A stretch of 64,000 nucleotides of DNA from Cadophora sp. MPI-SDFR-AT-0126 (taxonomy: Eukaryota > Ascomycota > Leotiomycetes > Helotiales > Ploettnerulaceae). Made by a program: the position numbers and the translations under genes. Positions 12,832-24,690 of this stretch are shown piece by piece. Location: NCBI GenBank assembly GCA_020747065.1, contig JAGMVK010000012.1, positions 124,001 to 188,000 on the forward strand, given 5' to 3'. The stretch's first letter is position 1. Every line of letters begins with the position of its first letter. The notes beneath the pieces are model-generated. The model was given only the letters and a program-made list of their open reading frames with translations. It had not been told where the DNA came from and did no database searches.

Positions 12832-15093
12832 TCACTTAGCCGTGAATCTCGACCTCGCGCGCAAATTAGCCCCATAATACCACAGCACAAAGATCCCAAT
12901 GACTCCCGAGACCGTCAAGCCAGCGAGCAAGGTCACTCCTTCCGCAATCCCAACATTCAAGAAGAGAGGTCGAGAAAAGAGGATAGCACCAGCAGCCAAT
13001 GCGGAGCGGCAGAAATCATTCCCTGCGAACAGACTCGCAGCGTATTCTGGGTAGGTCATGCTAATGTAGACGAATACGCATTGGAGAATGATGAATATTC
13101 CGACTGTGTAGATAGTGACTCCGATCGTGGGAACTATCCAATGAATGCTCGGCCTGCCAGTCCATGCAAACATGAAAAGGCCGATAGGTGTCAAGAACGA
13201 GGCGAAAAGAGCAGGTATGAGTCTTTCTTCGGGAGCCCCGAATCCATGTTTCTTCATCTTGGGTTCCAGATAATAGTGTAGGAAGGAAAAGTAGGCTGGA
13301 ATGGCTATCATAACGCCGACGATGATATTCAGGAAGATTAATCCGATTTGACCTGCATTTAAGCCGTAACCATCCGGACCTGGGCCATAGACCAGTGGAA
13401 AGACCTCAAAGAATGAGTAGAATATGGCATACACAAGTGAAATGTATAGACTGGTGAAAGCCACAGCGGGGTCAAGGAAGTTGATTTGTATGGGGCGCCA
13501 GAGACTGATGGTGACCACTTCTGACGCGCTTAGCTTGGCCTGGTCGATCTCGGACTGTGCCTTGAGATTTGGATTGCCCGTAAGCTTGCGAAGGCGGGCA
13601 GCTCGTCGAAGGAGGATGTTTTGCGCAGAGGTTTCGGGAAAGAAAAACATCATGATTACAAAGACAGGGCCAGATATCCACATGATTTCCCAGATTGACC
13701 TATCAGATGACTTAGCAAACGCTTACTCAAGTGTGTCGTCCGTGATTTTCGAGAGCTTGGGAAGTATGCGATTGAAAAATTGCAAAAGCTGATCCAAGAC
13801 AAGAGAAAAAACTCACCATCTCCATCCTTTCACAGGGACTGAAAATCCGCTGATCAGCGGCCCAAGGGCAGGACCACCTGTGGCAAACCCTGCCCAGCCA
13901 GCTAGGAAGTAAGGTAGTTGGATCAGAGAATACAAGTCTCCTATAGTAGCGCCTCCAGTCGAGAGACAAGGACTACCGAAGAAGCCCTGGAAAAATCTTA
14001 GAACAAGAAATCCTGGGAGGTTGTCGATGAGTGCAGTTGGAATGCAGAGTACGACGAAAATACCGAACGTTGCCCTAGGTAATGAGGGAGTCAGCAAGTT
14101 ACCGATTACCAATATCATTTGATCATATGGAGCATTGCTCCAGGATCATTATACAGAACGTCACTGGAAAGGAGAAATTAAGCAATCCAATGAACTCACA
14201 TATAAGGCGGGTTACGTCCAATCACTGGAATCTCAGAGAGAGGTGAGAAGAGCAGAGGACCAACTCCATAGCCGAGAACGTAGAGAGACAGGCCTAAGGA
14301 TGAAACAACTGGAATGGTATGGTAAATATGCTCAATGTAGGGGGTGGCTGGGGTGTAAATTGCGGAACCCACTAAGTCTTGTCAGTCCTGCTATACAAAT
14401 TGCCTGGAGAAGTAAGGAATTCGATACATAGAAGGAACTTAGTAGCCTAAGGACAATTGAAGCCTCTCTGAAGTTCAAGAAACAGAACAGTACTTACTAT
14501 AAACAGCGAGGGTGTATAAACTAAAAGGAGTGTCAGCGTTTCTCGTCTCGGGGAAATTGAGAGGCATCGTACTAGAGCTGCAGAACCACCGCCCACTTCT
14601 TTCCCTTGGAGTAGTGTTGAGGATTCTCCGGATCAGTTGTAGAATACCAGTCCACAATCATGATACCATCTTCATTGACATGTGGTTTGATCCTCTGGCA
14701 GACTTGCTCCGAGATATTCTCCACATCCACAGCTGCATTGTATGCTTGGGCCACTTCCGCCATGGTCACCGTTCTCTCCATGATAATTGGTCGACTGAGA
14801 ATCCTCGACATAGTCAGCTTAGCTCGCAGCGACTGCGTAGTTGATTCATCGTCAGATGTGTCGGCATCTTCGTTTGTGGCTGCTGCCTCGAGCTCGGCTT
14901 CTTCACTCTTTGCAACTGGTATCGTGTTGGACGATGTTGTTGTCACCGGGGGTTTCTCTTCAGCCGGTGGCTTCTCGACGTAGTCGGATGTATACTTGAA
15001 ATCGACCTTTTCCTCAGGATACTGGAGGATCTTGTTCTTTGTGATTAAGCGAATTATTTGCCCAATTGGAGCATCGCGAAAGATATCAGACAT
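12832..15093 (-). CDS. MFS multidrug exporter, DHA1 family, FLR1-like
   Basis: Five exons (15093-14573, 14520-14498, 14371-14200, 14074-13817, 13699-12832) give 613 aa; all four introns are GT-AG. The start was chosen at MSDIFRDAPIGQIIRLITKNK, the characteristic N-terminus of FLR1/MDR1-type DHA1 proton antiporters, rather than at an upstream Met. A roughly 170-residue cytosolic N-terminal region precedes the first membrane span, which begins at YTLAVYMGSAIYTPA. Later hallmarks are LGYGVGPLLFSPLSEIP (motif after TM2), LRFFQGFFGSPCLSTGGA, and WISGPVFVIMMFFFPET leading into the central loop. Function by family: export of azoles and other small toxic compounds across the plasma membrane. One exon is only 23 nt. 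It is divergent from the GRE2-like reductase gene, with a 986-bp shared upstream region. Confidence 0.92.
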
Positions 15094-16079
15094 CGTGTGG
15101 AGGCTCCAGCGAATTGAAACTTGAACTTCCACTTCCGAGTCACGAAATGGTTTGGGGACTTTGCGAGAGCAGAGAGAAACAAAAGTCCAGACGATTAAGA
15201 AACAAAACATGAAAGGGTGCTATCGAAAGCTTTAGTATCAAGACTCCTGCTAACAGCTAGCAGACAAGCTCGAGCATGTACCTCTGCTTACGGTACCCCA
15301 TCCTGACCAATGAACAACCTTGCTCTGATTACGAGAGAGCTGCCAAGGGTAAGACAGCACCTCATTAGTACAATTCCAGCCATCAAAAGCCACAAATTGC
15401 TCAGATTGACATGTGAGTGGAAGGGGTGTCACTGTCGATGAAAGTACTAGCGTCAATTTCTAGTTGCCCGCAACAGGTATGGTCTACGACCACCGATGCG
15501 AATCAGACGTTCGTTATTTTATCAAACGATACGAAGGCATGCCTTTCTAGATTGCCATAAGGCTACTAGGCTATCTCCGTCCCCGGACAGCCTAGCTCAT
15601 AGCGCCCGTTCCTGGATGCGTGCCAAGAGTGGAAGCATGCAGGATGTATCAAGTTGCCTCGATAGGGTATGGTGTCATCTCCTGGTTGATTACTAGGACG
15701 CCCTAGTAGCTAGATTTGATTGGATGGTAAGTTTCAGTATCAACAAAGAATATCATCGAAAGTAATCATTTGTGCTAGGAAGTCCGAGTATGTACTTGAC
15801 GGTGCAATTCCCATCCCGTTATCAATCCGACGGAAGTGTAAGCGGTTTTGGTTAGCATGCTCCTCACTTACAAAACATTGCAATGCATAGATGCAGGTAT
15901 ATTGAGCGTTTGATGCGTTATTCCTAGCTGTCTTAAAGGAAATGGATTCGACTCGTTATGGAGACACCAGAATATATAAGTATGAGCTTGCCCCTCCTCC
16001 TTTCAGCATTGTTTGGTCTATCCAATCAAGTAGAACTTCAACCACCTCGTGTCTCATAATACCTTGCCAGACTTCCAAC
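15094..16079. promoter_or_regulatory. Divergent intergenic region, MFS exporter / reductase
   Basis: 986 bp between two start codons facing away from each other. It holds a TATATAA element at 15973-15979 on the side of the reductase gene. No open frame here looks coding. A shared promoter would let the exporter and the reductase respond together; this is inference from the arrangement. Confidence 0.5.
15973..15979 (+). promoter_or_regulatory. TATA box of the reductase gene
   Basis: TATATAA followed by G, about 100 bases before the ATG at 16080, within an otherwise mixed-composition region. Spacing suits a short fungal 5' leader. Confidence 0.5.
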
Positions 16080-17397
16080 ATGTACCCAAATCCAAGAATA
16101 GCACCTGGATCATTGATCCTGGTGACAGGAGCCAATGGCCTGGTCGCAAGCAACATCGCCGATCTATTGCTTGAAGTAAGTGATGCTGAATCATTCTCAC
16201 ACTTAAATGTCCTAGAAAGTCATCGTTGCTTTTCAAAGCAGCCACTAAACGATTCTGTCTCATCATTTTCTCATATTCTCAACGCGACTGACTTTTTCAC
16301 AGATGGGCTACAAAGTCCGTGGCACAGTGAGGAACGTGGAGAAAGCAAAATGGATGCAAGAAAAATTCGATGCCCTGTACGGCAAAAACAATTTCGAACT
16401 CGTATCTGTCGCCGACTTGGCACACGAAGGAGCGTTCGATGAAGCTGTCAAAGGTACGCTCCTTACTTCCCAAACAAATCTCCTGCAAGTACTGACTAAG
16501 CCCAGGAGTCTCCGGAGTTGCACATGTAGCTTCCATCGTCGGTTCTTTCGATCCCAACGCTGGTATTCCAGGTGTCATTGACGGCGCCGTCAACACGTTA
16601 AAGTCCGCTGCCAAAGAACCTTCCGTCAAAGCTTTTGTCTACACTTCCTCTTCCTGGTCTGCTGCAAATCCTCAGCCAAACGTCGAATACAGCATCGGGC
16701 CAGATTCCTGGAATGAGCATGCTATCAAGGCTGCATGGGCCCCTCCTCCCTATGGCCCTGAGAGGACGATGGATGTTTATGCTGCAGGCAAGGCTGAGGC
16801 GGAGGCTGCTTCGTGGAAATTTGTAAAAGAGACGAAGCCAGGCTTCGTCTTTAATGCCGGTAAACATCATTCATCCACATGTACGCTTCAAGAACTAACA
16901 CATGGGGTAGTCTTGCCGAGTGCGAACTTTGGCATCGTCTGCGACCCTGAGCATCAGGGTTTTCCGAGCACCACTGGATGGCTCGAGAGCTTGTTCAAGG
17001 GTGAGCTGACCTTGCATAACTTCGTCCCACCTCGTAAGTTCAGCCACATAACATTGGAGTCCAACTGACAACATCTTCAGAATACGCTATTGACACGATT
17101 GACTGTGCTCGTCTCCACGTTGGGGCTTTGCTCGACACAGAAGTTGAAAATCAGCGTCTCTTTGGCTATGCCGAGCCATACACTTGGAATGAAATGCTAG
17201 CCGTATTCCGGAAGCTGTATCCTGAGAAAAAGTTCATGGACGACCTTCCAGATGCAGGTCGTGATCTCAGCACAGTGACGAATGACAGTGCTGCTCAAGT
17301 GTTGAGGAAGTTCGGGAAGCCTGGCTTCACTCCTTTCGAGGGGTCCATCAAGGCAGCGACAGAGCAGATTCTGGCTTTTGAGAAACCAAAGGAATAA
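16080..17397 (+). CDS. GRE2-like NAD(P)-dependent aldehyde/ketone reductase (extended SDR)
   Basis: Five exons (16080-16175, 16303-16453, 16506-16859, 16911-17033, 17081-17397) give 346 aa. The N-terminus MYPNPRIAPGSLILVTGANG carries the Rossmann glycine motif TGANGLVASNIADLL. The active-site pattern YxxxK appears as YAAGK in MDVYAAGKAEAEAA, preceded by a catalytic serine region VYTSSSWSA. RGTVRNVEKA after the second strand is the usual NADP-binding segment. Length and motifs fit fungal ketoreductases related to yeast Gre2 (methylglyoxal/isovaleraldehyde reductase) and dihydroflavonol-4-reductase-like enzymes; the exact substrate cannot be told. It is transcribed away from the MFS exporter and is followed by a glyoxalase-like gene on the same strand, which suggests a role in handling reactive carbonyls or xenobiotics (inference). 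Confidence 0.92.
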
Positions 17398-17988
17398 GCC
17401 GATCTTAGTTTGTGATGACCGGCAGGTCTCCAGTAAAGGATGCCGAAAGAGGCTTAAATGCAAGATCCCGGATCCATCTCTAGGGTCGTTGCTGTACGTC
17501 CGTAACTCCGCTGCAAGTGCCAAAGTGAAAAAGCTTGATGTGAGACAGAGACAAGCCGCATTGGAAAGGAAACTAATTACTGGTCAGCCCAGCCGTTCAA
17601 TTGTACATCGAATCCACTCACCGCGTTTCTGCATCCTGCTCAACGCGATGTCCATCGCGGTATCATGTGCGTGGCTTGCAGGCTTCCAGGCAGCACCGCG
17701 CCATTGACCAATTAACGAGAAAAGCCAAGAATATACCCGCCGGAAATGGAAGACATGGCTTTCTCTGAAACTTGCCACAAAGTAAGACTGAGACTTCATT
17801 GAGGAAAATGCGGGGTAATTTAGAACCGAACACTTCCCGGAATTTCGATCTAGGAAAGATATAAGTCAGCTTCAGGTCCTGTGAACTCGTACTGCTCCTG
17901 TCATACTCTACCACGACCTGATTATCAAATACCAATATCGTTAACCAAAAGACCATACTTTGCAATCCTGAGATCAAACATCGTAACA
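17398..17988. other. Intergenic region with TATA-like element
   Basis: Spacer between the reductase and the VOC gene. An ATATAAG element at 17859-17865 lies about 125 bases before the VOC start codon and is the best TATA candidate. No convincing frame is present. Confidence 0.45.
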
Positions 17989-18606
17989 ATGGCCTCATCC
18001 ACAGACAAGCGTCCCGTTGTAATCACAATTCATACCCGATGTTCTTGGTCCTTGCTAACAGTATCCAGACCGGCTCCATAACCTGGACCGAGATCCCAGC
18101 GACAGACATGTCTCGCGTGCAGAAATTCTACTCCGACGTCTTCGGCGTAGGCTTCCCCTCTCTTATCCCTCACTGAACCAAAAATCTAGAATCTCATAAT
18201 ATAACACTAACAATGAGCAGTGGACATACGACGGCATGTCCCCAATGCTCGACGAAAACGGCTCGCCCACTTTCGTCATGTTCAATAAAGGCACCACGAA
18301 CGGGGGATTCGTAAAGGTGCAACCCGAGGACTTGCTCACTGCCTCTCTGCACCCAGATAATGATGGGAAGAAGAAGCTTTCTGTGAGGAACACGATTTCG
18401 GTTGATAGTGTCGATGATAGTTTGGGGAAGATTGAGGAGGCGGGTGGGAAGCTGTATATGTGAGTTAGCTGTGGGCATATCTGAGGAGGTTATAATTAAC
18501 TAACCGGGTGATGAACAGCCCGAAGGTCCAGCTTCCTAAAGATATGGGCTTTGTAGCTTACTTCACGGATTCGGAGGGGAATGTTATGGGATTGTGGTCA
18601 ATGTGA
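17989..18606 (+). CDS. VOC superfamily (glyoxalase/bleomycin-resistance-like) protein
   Basis: Four exons (17989-18018, 18069-18146, 18221-18459, 18519-18606) give 144 aa. After a 10-codon first exon the fold begins TGSITWTEIPATDMSRVQKF with the typical FYSDVFGW segment of VOC domains, and ends with GFVAYFTDSEGNVMGLWSM, where the acidic residue and GN-xxGLW form the usual C-terminal metal-site strand. A single domain of this size would act as a dimer. VOC proteins include glyoxalase I, ring-cleaving dioxygenases and drug-binding proteins; the reaction here is unknown. Position behind the GRE2-like reductase and near an exporter suggests detoxification, by inference. Confidence 0.85.
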
Positions 18607-19105
18607 AGGGACTTGCCATGACAGTCGCTAAGTTTTTCGTTCTGCAGAAGCCTATGAGGCAGCTCTGATTTTGGCTGAATGTCAAGATAAATTTTGAGAT
18701 AGTAAATGAAGATGCTTTGTTTTCTGCCCTCAGCTTAGAGAAGAAATTAGGGATAGTCAGTGCTAGTTTACTATCTCTAAAATGTAGAGGAACTAATGAC
18801 AGCAGTGAGAGCTAACCACTCACTCCTACAAAAAGCATGCCAACCTGCCTACAGAAAGCCAATTTGAAAGTGAACGATGTCATGTTCATTCTCACACAAC
18901 ATAAACCTAAGAACATGCTCACTGCACTGCCCAAGTGACCAATATGCTGACGACTTTTGGAGAGAGCCCCTAACCAAAGTCATCTCGAAACTCCAAACGA
19001 CAGTAAAATTCTTATCCTTTTCGACTCTAGTCCAGCGAAATCGCACCCATGGAAAGCTATAGCCATTCATGTGTCATAGCACACTAGCCATGACTCCGTA
19101 GTTGA
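18607..19105. other. Intergenic region between convergent genes
   Basis: About 500 bp between the 3' ends of the VOC gene and the MYND-like gene. Nothing recognisable beyond expected 3' untranslated sequence. Confidence 0.5.
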
Positions 19106-19808
19106 TCAAGGTAAATCGCGTTCGTCACTGTTGGAGAATCTTCCAGATTCCAGAAGAAGCTGCTCAGACACGACGGGATCAAGCTGTTGGCTTCTGAGAC
19201 CCTGCTGGCTCTTCGCTCGGCGATTTCTAGGCTTCTTTTGATGCCCGCTCAGATGAGTACTTCCGTTTCGCGATCCATCTGGAGATATTATCAGCAAAGG
19301 CGTCTCTTGTTGACATGTCAGGGAAGTCAAACTAACATGAGAATGTACATCCACCACAAAGCTTAACATTTGATCTTCTATCACAACTCTCACAACTCGT
19401 TGCCGAAGACTCCGGAATTTGATATCTTCCAAAATGCTCCGCCAAATCTGATCCGTAATTGCTGCAACGCGGTGCATTGCACGTGAAGATGAGCTCATCC
19501 ACCAGGTTGGACCCAAGTGGCGTCAACAGCGATGCTGCTGAATGATAGACTTTGGTCGCACCCTTTCCACAGACTTGACAGCTCCATGATTTTGATCCTA
19601 ACCGATCTGTTTTGTAGGTGTGGATGACATGTGTTCGGAAGACCTTATTTGAGTGGACTGAGGTGTTGGAGCCGTTCGCGAAATTTTGCGAGGTCGTGTT
19701 GAGAGGTTTCGTGTTGGGTGCGGGTCCTCTATATGGCAGGGTGAGTGACTGAGTAGCGTCGTAGCCCTCATCAAGAGCTCTGAGGGTCGCCGTGGAATCG
19801 GTAGACAT
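19106..19808 (-). CDS. MYND-like zinc-binding protein with degenerate finger
   Basis: Exon 19808-19337 and exon 19278-19106, joined across a 58-nt intron (GTTAGT...CTCCAG), give 214 aa. Cysteine pairs are visible at C77/C80 (CQVCGKGATKVYHS), C110/C115, C139/C142 (CESC) and C151/C154 (CGGC). The last two pairs plus Y158 match the first half of a MYND finger. In the second half the expected cysteines align with G159, G163 and P174, while the SR and the SGH-QKK pattern remain, so three ligand positions appear lost. The tail is basic and Q-rich. If the intron is not removed, the frame stops four bases after the expected donor, giving a 158-aa protein ending TFSC. Function unknown; MYND domains normally mediate protein contacts. 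The gene model is moderately sure, the family assignment less so. Confidence 0.6.
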
Positions 19809-21117
19809 TGTTAATGCTTCGTGCTCTCAGGGTGATCCTCAACATAATATTCCGATTTTTGGATTGTGGATATCACGTGACTACATACTGAATGACGGTT
19901 CACACTGCAGGCGAGAGGGAGGAGAGCCGGAGAGGTAACAGGGAGGAGTTGGTATTATCACTCCCACTTGAAGTGATCAAACGGTGTGTTTGCTGATACC
20001 ATCAGTTGGGACTGGATTGAAAGAAAAACACTGGCACAAAGAAAAAATAATAACTTCTATGAAGGCTGCCGCAAAACTCCGACCAACCTTGGAGATTTTA
20101 AAAGCTCGAGATCAAAACGTGCCACTTCGCTTTCGGATATGATTTGAATTCAAAAATCACGAGAAACGTCAGGACAAGTTTGTTCCGAGGTCAAGAATAT
20201 CTCAGCGTCATTGTTGGAAGCGAATTTCGACATTAGCATCCTTACCAACATCGCAATGAGTGTGACTTCAAAGCTCCACCAAACAAGACTCCTTTAGGTG
20301 CCTTCATTCTCCAATAGTATCAATGACATTGATGCCTGATGAGACCAACTCGATGGACACTGCGCACACCCGCCCTCGCCTCGATACAGTCCTGTCCTGT
20401 ACCATCCGAAAATAATGGAGATCTGAGGCAAGACGAAGAGCTGATCTCATCTTCAAATCCAGATCCTCTAAGCCCCTGGATGGAGAAAATAGAAAAGATA
20501 CCAGGGGGGACCGTGGACTAGGCTGTGCAACGCGTCGCGTGTTGGGATGGCAGCTGGATAAAGTGTTTCCAAACGCCGGATATCTTATGCAAGCACTCCC
20601 TAGACATACCTGGCTTCCTACACGATCATCTTGGATATTTGAAGGAATAAGGGGAAGAGAAGACGTACCTTGTATCATATAAATGGTAACAAGTACCCTC
20701 ATAAGAGACACTCTATTATGCCTCGGGACTGTGTGATTTACCAGGTCGTTGGACCCATCTTGGCTCCAGAAAGATCTCCTGAGATCTCCTGTACAGAAAG
20801 GGGAATGGGGAGGCGATCATGATTTTCGGCATGGATTTGATGATACACTGGCGACGGGTATCGATGTTGAAGTTGATGGGCTTCGGAAAGCTGAGTGGCG
20901 GAGGGCTGGATGCGACGAGGAAAGATTTGTTTCATTATGCATTGGAAGGTGTGGAGGACGACACCCAACATGCATCACCCTGCACAGAGAAGTTGGGTTT
21001 CTGCCATCCTCTTAAATAGTCCTGTAACCCTACTCTAGCCAGTTGAGAAAGGTATAGAGTCTGAGGAACAGACATAAAGATTCCAGAAAGCGAGCTCTTT
21101 TTCTTAGTTTTCGGACG
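19809..21117. other. Intergenic region, divergent MYND-like gene / alpha-actinin
   Basis: 1.3 kb between divergent start codons. Frames of 60-135 codons exist on both strands but have no motif, consistent splicing or protein-like composition that I trust. Contains the promoters of both neighbours. Confidence 0.5.
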
Positions 21118-23671
21118 ATGTCAATGTCAATGTCAATATCGACGATGGATGGATTTTCAGGGGCTCGCCAAGGGGCGATCACGCCTCCAGCATCAGACGA
21201 TGGGGACGCCAGCCAGGCTGGTTGTCCGACCAGCAGCGCGGAGCCGCCTGCGACCCCTGAACAAGTAAACAAGAGCATCATCACACCTGCATTTCCACCA
21301 TCACCACCACCAAGTATCAAAGCACGTCGTGATCGCTCGTCTCAACAGAAAGAAGCCAATCGCTCCAAACAATTCACTACTCGTCTACAACGCAGTGCTA
21401 CAACCAGCGGAAAAGACAGCGACTTACTGGGCCGAAAGAAAGTGCGGGGATTCAGACAAACTTCTAGTTTACCAGCAGATCACGGATTGAAGGCCATAGA
21501 ACCGCCGCATGAACAGGCACTTGTGAAGATGGCATTTGCGGAGCAGCAACAATGGATTACTGTTCAGCAGAAGACGTTCACAAAATGGTGTGTCTGGATC
21601 GGAGGGACCGGGTGCCAAATGGTGTTTGTTGACCAGTGTACAGGTTGAATACGAAAATCGAGCCAAGACAACTCGCCGTAGTAGATCTAGTGAAAGATCT
21701 CAGCGATGGAGTAAGAATTCCAATCAATACCATGAGACTTAGACCTATGCTAATGTGCTAGGTCATTTTAATCCACCTCCTCGAATGCCTCTCGAACGAA
21801 TCCCTTGGTCGATATGCAGCAAAGCCCAAACTCCGCGTACAACGATTTGAAAATGCGAATTTATCTCTGGATTTCATCAAGTCCCGAGGCATACAAATGA
21901 CGAATATTGGAGCTGAGGATGTGGTTGATGGGAACCGAAAGATTATACTGGGTCTGATATGGACCCTGATTCTACGCTTCACCATTTCGGATATCAACGA
22001 GGAGGGCATGACTGCAAAAGAGGGTCTGCTTCTCTGGTGTCAAAGAAAAACGGCATGTTATGACGAAGTCGATGTACGGAACTTTACGGACAGTTGGAAT
22101 GATGGCCTAGCATTTTGTGCTCTTTTGGATATCCACAGGCCGGATCTGATCGATTACGATGCTTTAGACAAGAACGACCACCGCGGGAATATGCAGTTAG
22201 CATTTGATATTGCTAAGGCCGAGATTGGAATTCCTGACCTGCTGGATGTGGAGGATGTCTGCGATGTTGCCAAACCTGACGAACGCAGTTTAATGACATA
22301 CATTGCATACTGGTTCCATGCCTTTTCGCAGATGGAGAAGGTCGAGAATGCAGGCCGACGAGTCGAAAAGTTCGTCAACAATATGCAAGGTGCATGGGAG
22401 ATGCAGAGTAACTACGAGAGAAGGATGAGGGCACTACTGAAGCAGATTCATGAACAGGGATTAAGGTGGGAAGGAGCCAAGTTTGAGGGCACATATGTTG
22501 ATGCAAAGAAGCAGTCGGCGGAATTCAGTGCATACAAGAGGGGGAAGAAGAGAGAATGGGTGGCGGAGAAAAGTGACCTGGCTGCACTGCTGGGCAATAT
22601 CAAAACGAAAATGAGCACATACCGGTTGCGGCCATACGAGCCACCAGCTGAGTTGAGACTGAGTGTCTTGGATGATGAGTGGGCGAGCTTGATGAGATCA
22701 GAGATGGCAAGGGGGCAGTTGATCAACGAGACTATCAGAGAGTAAGTCTCTCGCAGTTCTATGAAGACTTCAACTAACACGTATATAGCATCAAGAACGC
22801 ACTTCGCAAATCGTTCGCAGATAAGGCCAACGATTTCGCCCTCGCCCTGAATACCATGCAACTAGCTATATCAGGCCTCGAGGGAGATGTCGAAGACCAG
22901 TTAACTCACGTTCGGAGACTGAACGAGAACTTGTTACCCATGAACCAGTACCTCGAGAAGATCGAAGAGGTTGACCGGAAGTGTGAGGAAGCCAACATCG
23001 AGGAAAATGACTTCACAACCTACACCTACGATGAACTGTGCTATGAGCTCAGCCTAGTCAAAAACTCTGTTTCCAAGAAGCTTGCTTTCCTAGACAACCA
23101 AGTCGTCGCACGAAACATGACGAACCTTACTCCCATCCAACTCGAAGAATTTGAAAGTGTATTCCGCCATTTCGATCGAGACGCCACCAACAGTCTCCAA
23201 GAACTCGAATTCAGCGCAGCTCTCGCATCCCTCGGCCTTGTCTTCAGCGAAGACGAGATGCACGACTATTTCCTCGAGACGTCGAACGGCCGAGACTACG
23301 TGACCTTCGAGCAGTTCATCCGCTTCATGGTCGACGTAACCGAGGACCAAAACACTGCCGAGCAAGTCTTCCAGAGTTTCCGCGAAGTTGCAGACGGGAA
23401 ACCCTATGTCACGGAAATGGATCTGAGACACAGTCTTGTGCCTGACGATGTTATTGAGAAACTCACGCAGTTTGTACCGCTGCATAAAGGTCCTGATCTG
23501 CAAGAAGATAGAGGGATGCCGCAGTATGATTACATCAGCTTTATGGATGGGTTACTTGGTGGCCCCGAGGAAGAGGAGGAACATGCCGCGCTATCGGATC
23601 TCCCTAATGGGAGAAGCCCCAATAGAGCAAGTACGGGCGCCAGCAGCGGGAAGACGAACGGATATCATTGA
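21118..23671 (+). CDS. acnA: Alpha-actinin (actin cross-linking protein)
   Basis: Four exons (21118-21587, 21644-21710, 21762-22741, 22789-23671) give 799 aa. Two calponin-homology domains form the actin-binding unit: CH1 begins near residue 140 at QQKTFTKWLNTKIEPR and runs through DLSDGVILIHLLECLS; CH2 contains LLLWCQRKT and FTDSWNDGLAFCALLDIHRP. A coiled spectrin-like rod follows. The C-terminal EF-hand region starts at TPIQLEEFESVFRHFDRDAT, with a canonical-looking loop DRDATNSLQELE, followed by a poorer second hand. Role by family: actin cross-linking at the cytokinetic ring and hyphal septa. The first 135 residues are an S/P/T-rich extension; without it the protein would have about the usual fungal length. 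The start region has three tandem in-frame ATGs (ATGTCA repeated), so the exact start is uncertain. Confidence 0.92.
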
Positions 23672-24273
23672 AGCAGATTACGCTGCTCAATGAATATCCG
23701 GCAGGGAGTAGGAGGAGTTTGCATTCTGGTGATGGCGTGGTCTTTTAGCATTAGTTTTGGAATGGAATGTCTACCATGGTGTTGTCTTTTTATCGGGACG
23801 GATGGATGGATCGTATGCATTTGTTCCATGGTTTTGGGGATCCGGGTTTTGGTATCAGGGGTGGGAAGGCGTGTGTGTACACCAGTTTGATACTTGAGAG
23901 AGGAGGGCAACGGCGCAGACAGTAGGCATAGCAATAGAATGAATGATACCATCACAGGTAGTCCTAACTTTTAGGAGTTGGACGTACGTCAATTGAAAGT
24001 CACTCGTAAGGTAGGTGACACCTGGACCTGCTTGAAGTCAAGCTGATGCCGGTATTGAGAGATGTTCTGGAAGAGTCATGCTTCATATCCTCTCCTGTCA
24101 ATCATCTCTCACCAATATTCTCCTTTACTGAACCTTACGTGTTCTTTTCCTTCGCAACAGCAGAATCTCATCCCAGAGTTCGCGTGGAGCACGCTTGTGC
24201 TCCGTCCAGTGTTGGAGCTGGTAAGTTGTTCAGACACAAGTGCATGTGGACACACCAGGCTACAAGGATATAA

Positions 24274-24690
24274 TTTCTCAGGTCTCCGTTCCGGATATTT
24301 GAGCTTCTCGAAGTCTACGATGTCCATCACTCTCGGCACTTTCTCCTGTACCAGCAACTTTCACGCTTTGAGCGCTGGCAGCTCTTATGACGGCTCGTTC
24401 CCAGAACAGGAGGCGCCACACACCCGAACTCTTTCCTTTCCTCTATTTCTGCCACGGCACCCTCAACCTCGGCCCAGAACAGATTCCCTTCAAAAAAGCC
24501 CAAAAAGAAAGCATTCAATGTCACAACCCTCTCGGGCTCAAGCCTCATCGATGTCTCTTCGAGGGGAATCTCCATCATCATCACAGACGCTTCAGACTCA
24601 TCCATCTTCTTCAAAAACGGAGAGACGTTTCTATCCACAGACCTCAGATCATACCTAGGTACTAGGAGAATCGACCACATACACAGATAG
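24274..24690 (+). other. Protein-like frame broken by one TGA (possible gene relic)
   Basis: One forward frame runs from the TAA at 24271-24273 to a TAG at 24688-24690, interrupted only by TGA at 24388-24390. The translation reads like real protein: FELLEVYDVHHSRHFLLYQQ before the stop, and later KKPKKKAFNV and SGSSLIDVSSRGISIIITDA. The TGA could be a C-to-T change of a CGA arginine codon. I do not recognise the family, there is no clear start codon, and a TTTCTCAG acceptor-like site just upstream may be its 5' boundary. Could also be chance. Confidence 0.2.

Noticed and set aside
20304..20711. 135-codon minus-strand frame between the MYND-like gene and alpha-actinin
   Set aside because: No motif or protein-like pattern; no splice partner found.
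24062..24658. 198-codon plus-strand frame
   Set aside because: S/T/P-rich translation without motif; the alternative frame in the same stretch looks more protein-like, so this one is probably a shadow.
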